From Sphingomonas sp. (GTDB lineage Bacteria; Pseudomonadota; Alphaproteobacteria; Sphingomonadales; Sphingomonadaceae), in assembly GCA_019747165.1 (NCBI GenBank), contig JAIERC010000352.1:1-13422 (forward strand): 13,422 nucleotides of DNA, read 5' to 3'. The notes below the pieces were generated by a model. It was not told the origin of the DNA, made no database searches, and was given only the letters and a program-made list of their open reading frames with translations. The translations under genes and the position numbers were made by a program. How positions within the stretch are numbered: the first letter of the stretch is position 1; each line of letters opens with the position of its first letter. Of this stretch, positions 6,884 to 13,422 are shown piece by piece.

Positions 6884-8239
6884 CTATTGGTTGTTTTTCC
6901 GTGCCGTCATGAGCGCGCGGAACTTGGCGGCCCAGCCGAGCTTTTCGGTCTGGTCGGGGCGGACCAGCGCCAGCGCATCGGCCGATACGTCGCGCGTCAC
7001 CACGCTGCCCGCCGCCACGATCGCCCCTGCGCCGATCGACACAGGCGCGACCAGTGCGCTGTTCGATCCGATGAAGGCCCCGGCGCCAATCTCGGTCTTG
7101 TATTTGAAAAAGCCGTCATAATTGCAAGTGATCGTCCCCGCGCCGATATTGGCACCAGCGCCGACGGTCGTATCGCCCAGATAGGTGAGGTGGCTCGCCT
7201 TCGCGCCTGCGCCGAGAACGGTTTTCTTCATTTCGACGAAATTGCCGATCTTGGATTTTTCGCCCATCACCGATCCCGGCCGCAGCCGAGCGAAGGGGCC
7301 AATCTCCGCGCCTGCGCCAATCGTCGCGCCTTCGATATGGCAGAAAGCATGGATGGTCGCGCCATCGGCAACGCTGACGCCAGGGCCGAAAAACACATTT
7401 GGCTCAATCACCACGTCGCGGCCGATTTGGGTGTCATGCGCGAACCACACGGTTTCGGGCGCGATCAGCGTCGCCCCCTCGGCCATCGCCCGGCTGCGGC
7501 GGTCGGCCTGCCAATAGCCATCGACAGCGGCCAGTTCCGCGCGGCTGTTGACCCCGGCGACTTCCCAGGCAGCAGTCTCGATCACCGCAGAGGCGAGCCC
7601 CTGGTCGGCAGCGATGTTGACGATATCGACCAGATAATATTCGCCCGCTGCATTGGCGCAGCCGACCTGATCAAGCAGCGCAAACAGTTGGTCGCTGCGC
7701 GCGGCCATCAGCCCGCTATTGCACAGCCGCTCGGCGCGCTCCTCTGGCGATGCGTCCTTGTGCTCGACCATTTTCAGGACGCGGCCAGCGTCATCGGCGA
7801 TTACCCGGCCATAAGCGGCAGTGTCGTCGGGTCGGAAACCAAGCACGACGACGGCGGGCGCATCGGGTGCGCGCAGCCGATCGATCATGCGCTGCATTGT
7901 CGCCGCGCTGACCAGCGGTACATCGCCGTACAGGATCAGCACATCGCCCGCAAAACCGGCAAGCGCTTCGCGGGCCTGGAGCACGGCATGGCCGGTGCCC
8001 TTTTGCTCGGCCTGCAGCGCGGTTGAGGCACCGATTGGGGCTACCGCTGCCTCCACTTGCGCGCGCCCGGCACCCGTCACGACAACGGATCGTTCGGGAT
8101 GCAGCGTGGCAACGCTGTCCAGCAAATGCAGCAGCATCGGCCGTCCTGCAATTGGGTGCAGCACCTTGTGGAGATCGGATTTCATGCGCGTGCCCTTGCC
8201 CGCAGCAAGGGTAATCGCGGCGATGGGTCGTTGGGTCAT
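6884..8239 (-). CDS. glmU: Bifunctional UDP-GlcNAc pyrophosphorylase / glucosamine-1-phosphate N-acetyltransferase
   Basis: GlmU acetylates glucosamine-1-phosphate with acetyl-CoA and then joins it to UTP, giving UDP-GlcNAc. From the chosen ATG the product is 451 residues (E. coli: 456). The N-terminal nucleotidyltransferase carries LAAGKGTRMKSDLHKV (11-26) and YGDVPL (about 104-109). The C-terminal half is a left-handed beta-helix of hexapeptide repeats, with the acetyltransferase HLTYLGD motif (H350, matching E. coli H363) and the signature GAGTITCNYDG. The open frame extends upstream to 8431, but that would add 64 unrelated residues and overlap the divergent gph gene. The ATG at 8239 is preceded by GAGGGAGC and places the LAAGKGTRM motif at the normal distance from the N-terminus. 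It is the first gene of the glmU-glmS operon, so two steps of the same pathway are co-expressed. Confidence 0.97.
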   Translation of the reverse strand: MTQRPIAAITLAAGKGTRMKSDLHKVLHPIAGRPMLLHLLDSVATLHPERSVVVTGAGRAQVEAAVAPIGASTALQAEQKGTGHAVLQAREALAGFAGDVLILYGDVPLVSAATMQRMIDRLRAPDAPAVVVLGFRPDDTAAYGRVIADDAGRVLKMVEHKDASPEERAERLCNSGLMAARSDQLFALLDQVGCANAAGEYYLVDIVNIAADQGLASAVIETAAWEVAGVNSRAELAAVDGYWQADRRSRAMAEGATLIAPETVWFAHDTQIGRDVVIEPNVFFGPGVSVADGATIHAFCHIEGATIGAGAEIGPFARLRPGSVMGEKSKIGNFVEMKKTVLGAGAKASHLTYLGDTTVGAGANIGAGTITCNYDGFFKYKTEIGAGAFIGSNSALVAPVSIGAGAIVAAGSVVTRDVSADALALVRPDQTEKLGWAAKFRALMTARKNNQ

Positions 8240-8242
8240 CGG

Positions 8243-8250
8243 GCTCCCTC
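8243..8250 (-). promoter_or_regulatory. Ribosome binding site that sets the glmU start (GAGGGAGC)
   Basis: This purine-rich stretch on the minus strand lies 3 bases before the ATG at 8239, with its GAGG core about 7 bases away. It supports the 451-residue glmU over the longer open frame. Confidence 0.7.
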
Positions 8251-8324
8251 GGGCGTTAGCCCAATCGCGTCCCCCTGCCATGATTAGGTTGCCAATTCCA
8301 TAGCGATGCTGGCAGGCGGAGCGG

Positions 8325-9020
8325 ATGACCGCAGATAGTTTGACGCATGCTCGTTTTCCTTTCGATATTGTCGGCTTTGACCTTGACGGCACCTTGCTCG
8401 ACACGAGCGGCGATCTCACGGCGGCGGTCAATCATGCGCTCGGGCTGGCGGGGCGGTCGCCGCTCACCATCGTGCAGGTGAAGACGATGATCGGCGGTGG
8501 CGGCGCGGCTATGCTGCGATTGGCGCTGGAGCAAAGCGGCGGTTGCCCGCCCGAAGAATTTGCCAGCTATCATCAGGAATTGCTCACCCATTATGACGCG
8601 CACATCGCTGATCTGACCCAGCCCTATCCCGGGTTGATCGAGGTGCTGGATGCGCTGGCGGCGAAGGGGGTGACGCTCGCCGTCGCTACCAACAAGGGGG
8701 AGGGGCGGGCGGTGAAGCTGCTCGGCCTGATGGGCTTGCTGGAGCGTTTCGCTTGCGTGATCGGTGGTGATACGCTGGGACCTGGCAATGCCAAGCCGTC
8801 ACCCGCGCCGATTATCGAGATGATTGCGCGCTGCGGCGGGGGCAGGGCGGCCTTTGTCGGCGATTCGGTTTTTGACGTGGCGGCCGCAAAGGCGGCGGGC
8901 ATTCCCGCCATCGCCGTCAGCTTTGGCTTTCTGAACGGGCCGGTTGAGGCGCTGGGCGCGGATGTGGTGATTGATCATTATGATGAACTGCTATCAACGC
9001 TTGCCCGGCTCGGCGGCTGA
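8325..9020 (+). CDS. gph: HAD-family phosphoglycolate phosphatase
   Basis: This 231-residue HAD hydrolase is of the Gph type, which removes phosphate from 2-phosphoglycolate formed during DNA repair or by Rubisco. The HAD motifs are complete: FDLDGTLLDT with nucleophile D19 and acid D21, motif II T122 in ATNK, motif III K157 in AKPSP, and motif IV GDSVFD (D180, D184). Residues about 27-100 form the helical cap expected of Gph. The ATG follows a GGCGGAGCGG stretch that can act as a ribosome binding site. It is the first gene of a plus-strand operon with pnuC (9-base gap) and the ribosylnicotinamide kinase. HAD phosphatases are promiscuous, so another phosphorylated substrate, possibly one linked to pyridine nucleotides, cannot be excluded. 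No Rubisco genes are near. Confidence 0.85.
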   Translation: MTADSLTHARFPFDIVGFDLDGTLLDTSGDLTAAVNHALGLAGRSPLTIVQVKTMIGGGGAAMLRLALEQSGGCPPEEFASYHQELLTHYDAHIADLTQPYPGLIEVLDALAAKGVTLAVATNKGEGRAVKLLGLMGLLERFACVIGGDTLGPGNAKPSPAPIIEMIARCGGGRAAFVGDSVFDVAAAKAAGIPAIAVSFGFLNGPVEALGADVVIDHYDELLSTLARLGG

Positions 9021-9029
9021 TCGCGGGCG

Positions 9030-9599
9030 ATGTCGACGCTTGAACTGATCGCCTTTATGCTGGGCGTCATCAATGTGACGCTGGTTGTCCGCCGCAGCGT
9101 GTGGAATTACCCGTTCGGGCTGGTGATGGTGGTGCTTTATGCGCGGCTGTTCTTCGACGCCAAGCTCTATAGCGATGCCCTGCTGCAAGTCTTCTTCTTC
9201 GTGGTGCAGCTGTACGGCTGGTGGGCGTGGTCGCGCGTGTCTGCCAGAGCAGGTACGGTGATGATCGATCGGCTCGGTGCGCGCGCACGGCTGGGTTGGG
9301 CGGTTGGCTGCGTGGCGGCGATCATCGTCTGGAGCAGCTTCGTCCAGCGATTTACCGATGCATCGCTCCCCTGGTGGGATGCAAGCGCGGCGATTTTGAG
9401 CGTCGCCGCCCAGATCATGATGTCGCGGCGCTTGATTGAGAATTGGGCCTTGTGGATCGTGGTCGATATCCTGTCGATCGGGCTTTATGCGGCGAAGGGA
9501 TTGTGGCTGACGATGCTGCTCTATGCGGTGTTTCTGGGGCTGGCGATTTGGGGGCTGATCGGCTGGCAACATGATGCCAGACAGCAGGCGGCGGCATGA
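9030..9599 (+). CDS. pnuC: PnuC-family nicotinamide riboside transporter
   Basis: PnuC proteins bring nicotinamide riboside across the inner membrane by facilitated diffusion, driven by phosphorylation inside the cell. The 189-residue product is almost entirely hydrophobic, with about seven helices. It shows family features: WNYPFG (25-30), QVFFFVVQLYGWWAW (53-67), and the C-terminal ENW...W..VD pattern (138-146) followed by Y153 and K156. Structures of PnuC show a 3+1+3 SWEET-like fold. The length is slightly short of the E. coli protein but complete. Its stop overlaps the start of the downstream kinase by four bases (ATGA), which ties transport to the trapping step. The ribosome binding site is weak (GCGGGCG), so translation may be coupled to gph. 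Substrate specificity (riboside rather than thiamine or riboflavin, which related transporters carry) is inferred from the neighbour. Confidence 0.9.
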   Translation: MSTLELIAFMLGVINVTLVVRRSVWNYPFGLVMVVLYARLFFDAKLYSDALLQVFFFVVQLYGWWAWSRVSARAGTVMIDRLGARARLGWAVGCVAAIIVWSSFVQRFTDASLPWWDASAAILSVAAQIMMSRRLIENWALWIVVDILSIGLYAAKGLWLTMLLYAVFLGLAIWGLIGWQHDARQQAAA

Positions 9600-10129
9600 A
9601 GCGAGCCCCGGTCATCTGCCTGCACGGGCCCGAGAGTACCGGCAAATCGACGATGCTCGCGCCGCTCGCCGCGCGGCTGTCGGCAGCGATTGTGCCCGAA
9701 TATGGCCGGGAATTTGCTGAGGCGCATGGCACGGATTTCAGCATGGCCGATCTGGTAACGATCGCGCAGACGCATGACCGGATGACGCAAGCGGCCCTCT
9801 CGACTGGCGCGGCTTTCGTGCTGCTCGATACCGATCCGCTGATGACGGCGGTGTGGGCAGACATGCTGTTCGGCCAGCGCGACCCCTGGTTCGATCAATG
9901 GACCGGCGTGGCCGATCTCTATCTGTTGCTCGATATCGATCTGCCTTGGGTCGATGACGGGACCCGCATGTTTGGTTCAGCGATTGAGCGACGGCGGTTC
10001 TTCGATTTGTCGCGCGCCGAATTGGAGCGGCGCAACGTCGCCTGGGCGCTGGTCGGCGGGCAGGGGGATGATCGGCTTGCCAATGCGCTGGCGGCGATCG
10101 CGTCGGCGGGATTCGGTCCGGCGTCCTGA
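9596..10129 (+). CDS. NadR-type ribosylnicotinamide kinase (single-domain)
   Basis: The 177-residue P-loop ATPase matches the kinase domain of NadR, which phosphorylates nicotinamide riboside to NMN. It has a Walker A loop GPESTGKS (11-18), the VPEYGREF segment (33-40), a Walker B-like LLDTDPLMT (77-85), and DLPWVDDGTR (115-124), all hallmarks of the NadR C-terminal domain. The NadR adenylyltransferase and DNA-binding domains are absent, so NMN must be turned into NAD by another enzyme encoded elsewhere. The ATG overlaps the pnuC stop by four bases, and the pairing with the transporter is the strongest evidence for function. It is the last gene of the operon and is followed by a strong terminator. 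Automated annotation may call it only an AAA-family ATPase. Confidence 0.85.
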   Translation: MKRAPVICLHGPESTGKSTMLAPLAARLSAAIVPEYGREFAEAHGTDFSMADLVTIAQTHDRMTQAALSTGAAFVLLDTDPLMTAVWADMLFGQRDPWFDQWTGVADLYLLLDIDLPWVDDGTRMFGSAIERRRFFDLSRAELERRNVAWALVGGQGDDRLANALAAIASAGFGPAS

Positions 10130-10139
10130 TCGCCCACAA

Positions 10140-10168
10140 AAAAGGGGAGCGCTTGGCGCCCCCCTTTT
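10140..10168. terminator. Bidirectional Rho-independent terminator
   Basis: A hairpin pairs AAAAGGGG-a-GCGC with GCGC-c-CCCCTTTT around a TTG loop: 12 base pairs and one mismatch. A T run ends the stem on the plus strand, and an uninterrupted run of six Ts follows on the minus strand. It lies 11 bases after the ribosylnicotinamide kinase stop and 25 bases after the stop of the convergent CsgG-like gene, so it can end both transcripts. Confidence 0.88.
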
Positions 10169-10192
10169 CGACCTGCTGATGCTCGGCAGCGC

Positions 10193-11182
10193 TTATTGCG
10201 ACGGCGCAAGTCGGGTGTTGAGCACCCAACCGACATTGTCATTTTCGTCAGCGACTTCCCACCACAGGCCGTTCTGGTTGCCGGTTGGATACACGATCGC
10301 CCCAGCGGGCAGCGTCCGGATTATCTTGCCTGATGCCACTGGGCTAACGCGCATCGCGACGGGTCCTTGCGCGGTGAAGGTCTTTTTGGGCGCCGCCTGC
10401 GCGGTGCCGGCATCGCCGGGCTGCGAATAGCCAAGCTCGTCCACCATCTTGGCATAGGCCTGGATGAAAGCGAGCGTCACGATCCGGCCGATATCGGTGT
10501 TTTCATACCCGCCGCCGATTCCGCCAGCACCGAACCCGCCGACGCCGAATAACCCGCCAACCGCAAAGCTGGTGTCGCGCTTGGCGGCATAGCCCTCTGT
10601 CACCGCCAAGGTTTCAGTGGTGCGCACATTGGTGAGCGACAGCACGGTGTTGGCTTCTGACTTGCGCGACTTGATGCCGCCAAGCAGCCCGCCTAACGGC
10701 CCGCCGATGATCGCGCCGGCCACAGCACCCGCCGCGTTGCCACTGACATCGCTGTTCGCGCCCTGAATTTCAGCAACCAGCACATAATCAGCGGCCTTGA
10801 TCTGGCCCTGGCCGACATTCGATCCGCGCTGCAAGCCAAGCCCGCCGCCAATGGCGCGTTCCTGCGCCGCTGCATCAAGGCCAGCACCACGATCGACAAT
10901 GTTGAAGCAGCCCGAACGCTGGACCAGCACGCGCAGCAGGCGCGCCGGCGGGGCAAGGCTATTCTGCGTCCAGCCTGACGAATCCTGGCCATCGACGATG
11001 GAAACGGTGCCGTGCTTGGTTGCGCAGCGCGGGACGTCATTCATCGCTGCTTGCTGGAGCTGCTGGCCCTTGGAAGCGCTTGCTTGCCTGGGCGGCTTTT
11101 GGGCAAAAACGGGTGCCGTCGCAATTGGAGCCACAGCGACGGCGAGCATCGCCACGCTGGAAAGAAGATTCCTGCCAATCAT
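10193..11182 (-). CDS. Secreted CsgG-family protein with C-terminal SH3-like domain
   Basis: The 329-residue product starts with a Sec signal peptide (hydrophobic core 6-24, likely cleavage after VFA at 27). There is no lipobox cysteine, unlike E. coli CsgG. Residues about 58-252 match the CsgG/HfaB family: GCFNIVDRGAGLDAAAQER (91-109), GQIKAADYVLVAEIQ (126-140), KSEANTVLSLTNVRTTETLA (174-193) and YENTDIGRIVTLAF (226-239). Two glycine-rich hydrophobic stretches (149-170, 208-226) could be membrane-inserting or flexible. C53 and C92 may pair. Residues about 268-329 look like an SH3b domain (VAMRVSPVASGKIIRTLPAG, then WWEVADENDNVGWV), often used for cell-wall or peptide binding. CsgG forms the outer-membrane curli export pore, but no other curli genes are nearby, so the role is probably envelope-related and not curli. 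A GGGGG tract lies close before the ATG. The divergent hydrolase gene is 144 bases away. Confidence 0.82.
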   Translation of the reverse strand: MIGRNLLSSVAMLAVAVAPIATAPVFAQKPPRQASASKGQQLQQAAMNDVPRCATKHGTVSIVDGQDSSGWTQNSLAPPARLLRVLVQRSGCFNIVDRGAGLDAAAQERAIGGGLGLQRGSNVGQGQIKAADYVLVAEIQGANSDVSGNAAGAVAGAIIGGPLGGLLGGIKSRKSEANTVLSLTNVRTTETLAVTEGYAAKRDTSFAVGGLFGVGGFGAGGIGGGYENTDIGRIVTLAFIQAYAKMVDELGYSQPGDAGTAQAAPKKTFTAQGPVAMRVSPVASGKIIRTLPAGAIVYPTGNQNGLWWEVADENDNVGWVLNTRLAPSQ

Positions 11183-11203
11183 CCTAGATCCCCCAAGGAG
11201 TGA

Positions 11204-11248
11204 GTCGTTTCATCACCGATAGCCTTTCCCGATTGCCAGCGAAACGAC
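11204..11248. repeat. 8-base inverted repeat GTCGTTTC / GAAACGAC
   Basis: The arms at 11204-11211 and 11241-11248 are perfect reverse complements, separated by 29 bases, within the divergent gap between the CsgG-like gene and the hydrolase. They may be a pair of operator half sites or may be chance. Confidence 0.3.
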
Positions 11249-11260
11249 AAATGACGTCAA
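11232..11260 (-). promoter_or_regulatory. Candidate promoter of the CsgG-like gene
   Basis: On the minus strand TTGACG (11255-11260) is separated by 17 bases from GGCAAT (11232-11237). The -35 is good and the -10 is weak. The position, about 50 bases before the ATG, is sensible. Confidence 0.3.
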
Positions 11261-11267
11261 GCGCTTG
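11252..11267. promoter_or_regulatory. Adjacent palindromes TGACGTCA and CAAGCGCTTG
   Basis: Two perfect palindromes, at 11252-11259 and 11258-11267, overlap by two bases. They lie exactly between the two facing -35 candidates, covering parts of both. A dimeric regulator bound here could affect both divergent genes. No specific regulator family is recognised. Confidence 0.35.
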
Positions 11268-11292
11268 TCGCAGGGATGTCGGTTGTTATTGT
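11265..11292 (+). promoter_or_regulatory. Candidate promoter of the epoxide hydrolase-like gene
   Basis: TTGTCG (11265-11270) and TATTGT (11287-11292) are 16 bases apart on the plus strand and match four of six consensus positions each. A start near 11299 would give a leader of about 28 bases containing AAGGCG as ribosome binding site. Confidence 0.38.
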
Positions 11293-11326
11293 TGCAGTGT
11301 GTTTCCTTTGATCAAGGCGTGCCGCC

Positions 11327-12232
11327 ATGACTGACTCTTCAATGCCGTTCCCCTCATGGACCCCGCCCGCCGACAGCGGCATTGCTATTCGCTGGCAACA
11401 GGCGGGCGACCTCTCGTTCGAGCTGGCCGAGGCGGGAAGCGGTGATCGCTTGGCGCTGTGTCTGCACGGCTTTCCGGAACTGCATTATAGCTGGCGTTTC
11501 CAGATCCCGCTGCTGGTGGAACGTGGCTGGCGGGTATGGGCGCCCAATTTGCGCGGCTATGGCGGCAGTGATCGGCCCGAGGGGGCGAATGCCTATCATA
11601 TCGACAAGCTGCTGGGCGATGTTGCCGCACTGATCGACGCGAGCGGCGCGCGTGAGGTGCTGCTGATCGCGCATGATTGGGGCGCGATCATCGCCTGGCA
11701 GTTCGCGATCCGCAAAATTCGCCCGCTGGTGGGGCTTGTCATCATGAACGTCCCGCACCCGATGCCGTTCAAACGCGAATTGCGCAAATGGGCGCAGCTG
11801 CGCGCGAGCTGGTATGTGTTCTTCTTCCAGCTGCCCCGGCTGCCCGAATGGGCCTTCGGGCGAAACCGCGCCCGCATCATCCGCCGTGCCTTTGTCGGTA
11901 TGGCGGTCGATAAGAGCCGCTTCCCCAAGGAGGTGACTGATATCTACGCCAACGCCGCAATGCGCCCCGGCGCGCTGACCGCGATGATCAATTACTATCG
12001 CGCGGCCTTCTGGTCAGTCACGGGGATGACCGCCGGCACCGGCAAGGTCGATGTCCCCACGCTAATGATCTGGGGCGAAGAAGATACCGCGCTAACGATC
12101 GGCTGTGTCGATGGAACGAAGGATTATGTGGCCGATTTTCAGCTCTATCGCCTGCCTGGCGTCTCGCACTGGGTCCAGCAGGAAGCACCCGAAAAGGTGA
12201 ACGCGATTCTGGCGGACTGGCTTGATCGCTGA
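11327..12232 (+). CDS. Alpha/beta hydrolase, epoxide hydrolase type
   Basis: This 301-residue cytoplasmic enzyme has the alpha/beta hydrolase fold. It has the oxyanion-hole motif HGFPE (47-51), nucleophile D117 in AHDWGA (115-120), an acid at about D253 in WGEED, and H281 in GVSHW. An aspartate nucleophile in HDWG points to an epoxide hydrolase or dehalogenase and not an esterase. The cap region keeps both tyrosines that activate the epoxide in this family: Y163 in SWYVFFFQLP (compare the plant YISRFQ motif) and the tyrosine in NYYR (222-225). The enzyme would open an epoxide to a diol; the natural substrate is unknown. A few N-terminal residues before about 15 are poorly conserved, but no better internal start has a ribosome binding site; AAGGCG precedes the chosen ATG. 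The gene is divergent from the CsgG-like gene and 43 bases ahead of lepA. Confidence 0.87.
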   Translation: MTDSSMPFPSWTPPADSGIAIRWQQAGDLSFELAEAGSGDRLALCLHGFPELHYSWRFQIPLLVERGWRVWAPNLRGYGGSDRPEGANAYHIDKLLGDVAALIDASGAREVLLIAHDWGAIIAWQFAIRKIRPLVGLVIMNVPHPMPFKRELRKWAQLRASWYVFFFQLPRLPEWAFGRNRARIIRRAFVGMAVDKSRFPKEVTDIYANAAMRPGALTAMINYYRAAFWSVTGMTAGTGKVDVPTLMIWGEEDTALTIGCVDGTKDYVADFQLYRLPGVSHWVQQEAPEKVNAILADWLDR

Positions 12233-12237
12233 TCGCT

Positions 12238-12266
12238 TTGCCCTTTTCACACAGCGCTGCTAGGGC
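12238..12266 (+). promoter_or_regulatory. Candidate lepA promoter
   Basis: TTGCCC (12238-12243) and a GCTAGGGC-type -10 (hexamer at 12261-12266) are 17 bases apart. The -10 matches the E. coli consensus poorly but resembles GCTA-containing -10 boxes seen in sphingomonads. If used, transcription would begin only a few bases before the lepA ATG, giving a nearly leaderless message. Confidence 0.3.
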
Positions 12267-12275
12267 GCGGACATT

Positions 12276-13422
12276 ATGACAACGCCGCTCGACCGCATCC
12301 GCAATTTCTCCATCATCGCGCATATTGATCACGGCAAGTCCACACTTGCCGATCGCCTCATCCAGCAGACCGGTGGGCTGACTGCCCGCGAAATGTCGGA
12401 ACAAGTGCTCGATAATATGGATATCGAGAAAGAACGCGGCATCACCATCAAGGCGCAGACCGTCCGACTGCAATATGTCGCCAAGGATGGGCTGGAATAT
12501 GTCCTTAACCTAATGGACACGCCCGGCCATGTCGATTTCGCCTATGAGGTTAGTCGCAGCCTTGCCGCGTGCGAGGGTGCGTTGCTGGTGGTCGACGCAG
12601 CGCAGGGCGTCGAAGCGCAGACGCTCGCCAATGTCTATCAGTCGATTGAGCATGATCATGAGATCGTGCCGGTCATCAACAAGATCGATCTACCTGCTGC
12701 CGAGCCTGAAAAGGTCCGCGCCGAGATCGAGGAAGTGATTGGCCTCGATGCCTCAAACGCGGTGCTGACCAGCGCCAAATCGGGCATCGGCATTGCCGAT
12801 GTGCTCGAAGCGATCGTCACGCGCATCCCGCCGCCCAAGGGCGATGCCGACGCGCCGTTGAAGGCGATGCTGATCGATAGCTGGTATGATCCCTATCTCG
12901 GCGTCGTCATCCTGGTGCGCGTGATGGCGGGCACGCTGAAAAAGGGCCAGCTCGTCAAATTCATGGCGACGGGCACGCAGCATCTAATCGACCGGGTCGG
13001 CTGTTTCCGGCCCAAGATCGAGCAGCTGACGGAGCTTGGCGTTGGCGAGATCGGCTTCATCACCGCGCAGATCAAGGAAGTCGCGCAGACTGCGGTCGGT
13101 GACACCATCACCGATGTAAAGCGCCCCGCGCTTGAGGCGTTGCCGGGCTTCAAGCTCGTCCAGCCCGTGGTTTTCTGCGGGCTGTTCCCGGTCGATGCAA
13201 ACGACTTTGACAAATTGCGCGAGAGCATTTCCAAGCTCCGCCTCAACGACGCCAGCTTCAGCTTCGAGATGGAATCGAGCGCGGCTTTGGGCTTCGGCTT
13301 CCGCTGCGGCTTCCTGGGGCTGCTCCATCTGGAGATCATCCAGGAACGGCTGACCCGCGAATACGACCTCGACCTGATCACCACCGCGCCATCGGTGATC
13401 TACAAGATCAACCTGACCTATG
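12276..13422 (+). CDS. lepA: Elongation factor 4 (LepA), 3' end beyond the window
   Basis: LepA is a ribosome-binding GTPase that back-translocates or remodels stalled ribosomes. The first 382 codons are present and the frame runs open off the right edge, so roughly two thirds of the usual ~600-residue protein is visible. GTPase motifs are intact: G1 AHIDHGKST (15-23), the switch segment ERGITIKAQT (53-62), G3 DTPGH (81-85), G4 NKID (135-138) and G5 SAK. The second domain and the start of the EF-G-like domain III follow, with LepA-specific stretches LPGFKLVQPVVF, NDASFSFE, ALGFGFRCGFLGLLHLE and DLDLITTAPSVIYK. The ATG at 12276 gives the standard N-terminus; AGGGCG lies about 9 bases upstream. 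It is separated from the hydrolase gene by 43 bases and may also be read through from it. Confidence 0.97.
   Translation, partial: MTTPLDRIRNFSIIAHIDHGKSTLADRLIQQTGGLTAREMSEQVLDNMDIEKERGITIKAQTVRLQYVAKDGLEYVLNLMDTPGHVDFAYEVSRSLAACEGALLVVDAAQGVEAQTLANVYQSIEHDHEIVPVINKIDLPAAEPEKVRAEIEEVIGLDASNAVLTSAKSGIGIADVLEAIVTRIPPPKGDADAPLKAMLIDSWYDPYLGVVILVRVMAGTLKKGQLVKFMATGTQHLIDRVGCFRPKIEQLTELGVGEIGFITAQIKEVAQTAVGDTITDVKRPALEALPGFKLVQPVVFCGLFPVDANDFDKLRESISKLRLNDASFSFEMESSAALGFGFRCGFLGLLHLEIIQERLTREYDLDLITTAPSVIYKINLTY

Noticed and set aside
6797..8026. A 409-residue plus-strand open frame across glmS and glmU
   Set aside because: It is the antisense shadow of glmU and the glmS start, with no domain signature.
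8240..8431. Longer glmU start giving a 515-residue product
   Set aside because: It adds 64 unrelated residues, overlaps the divergent gph gene, and the ATG at 8239 has a good ribosome binding site and the normal GlmU N-terminus.
10193..11182. Curli secretion locus
   Set aside because: Only a CsgG-family protein is present; no csgA, csgB, csgE or csgF homologues lie nearby and the lipobox is missing.
11327..12232. Haloalkane or fluoroacetate dehalogenase
   Set aside because: The aspartate nucleophile fits, but the two cap tyrosines (Y163 and NYYR) favour epoxide hydrolase; dehalogenase activity cannot be fully excluded.

Overview
The window looks like a chromosomal segment of a GC-rich alphaproteobacterium, most likely a sphingomonad (Sphingomonadaceae). 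This is inferred from base composition, densely packed genes with several stop/start overlaps, a CtrA-like box, and the mix of protein families; no rRNA or other definitive marker is present. Ten complete protein genes and one gene cut by the right edge fill almost the whole window. No tRNA, rRNA, insertion sequence, prophage or CRISPR array was seen, and no gene-free stretch exceeds 150 bases.

Left part (27-4967). A plus-strand gene encodes an unusual fusion: an N-terminal seven-helix membrane region that reads as 3+1+3 helices (SWEET/PQ-loop-like), followed by a complete SET methyltransferase domain with a post-SET cysteine cluster. One base away, and convergent to it, lies a minus-strand two-gene signalling operon. 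Its first gene is a REC-GGDEF-EAL response regulator for making and breaking c-di-GMP. Its second is a CHASE4-like/HAMP sensor histidine kinase whose start codon overlaps the regulator's stop codon. A TTAA-N7-CTAA-type site resembling a CtrA box lies upstream of the regulator.

Centre (5038-8239). A minus-strand operon glmU-glmS encodes UDP-GlcNAc synthesis: glmS makes glucosamine-6-phosphate, and glmU acetylates and uridylates glucosamine-1-phosphate. The end of glmS also forms a potential, unoccupied attTn7 target.

Right-centre (8325-10129). A divergent plus-strand operon holds gph (HAD phosphatase), pnuC (nicotinamide riboside transporter) and a NadR-type ribosylnicotinamide kinase with no adenylyltransferase domain. 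The last two overlap by four bases and together form a compact uptake-and-trapping route for nicotinamide riboside. A strong bidirectional terminator ends this operon and the gene converging on it.

Right part (10193-13422). A minus-strand secreted CsgG-family protein carries a C-terminal SH3-like domain. It is divergent from an epoxide-hydrolase-type alpha/beta hydrolase, with two palindromes at the facing promoter candidates. The window ends inside lepA (elongation factor 4). The most novel item is the membrane-anchored SET protein; the CtrA-like box and the c-di-GMP/histidine kinase pair come next.
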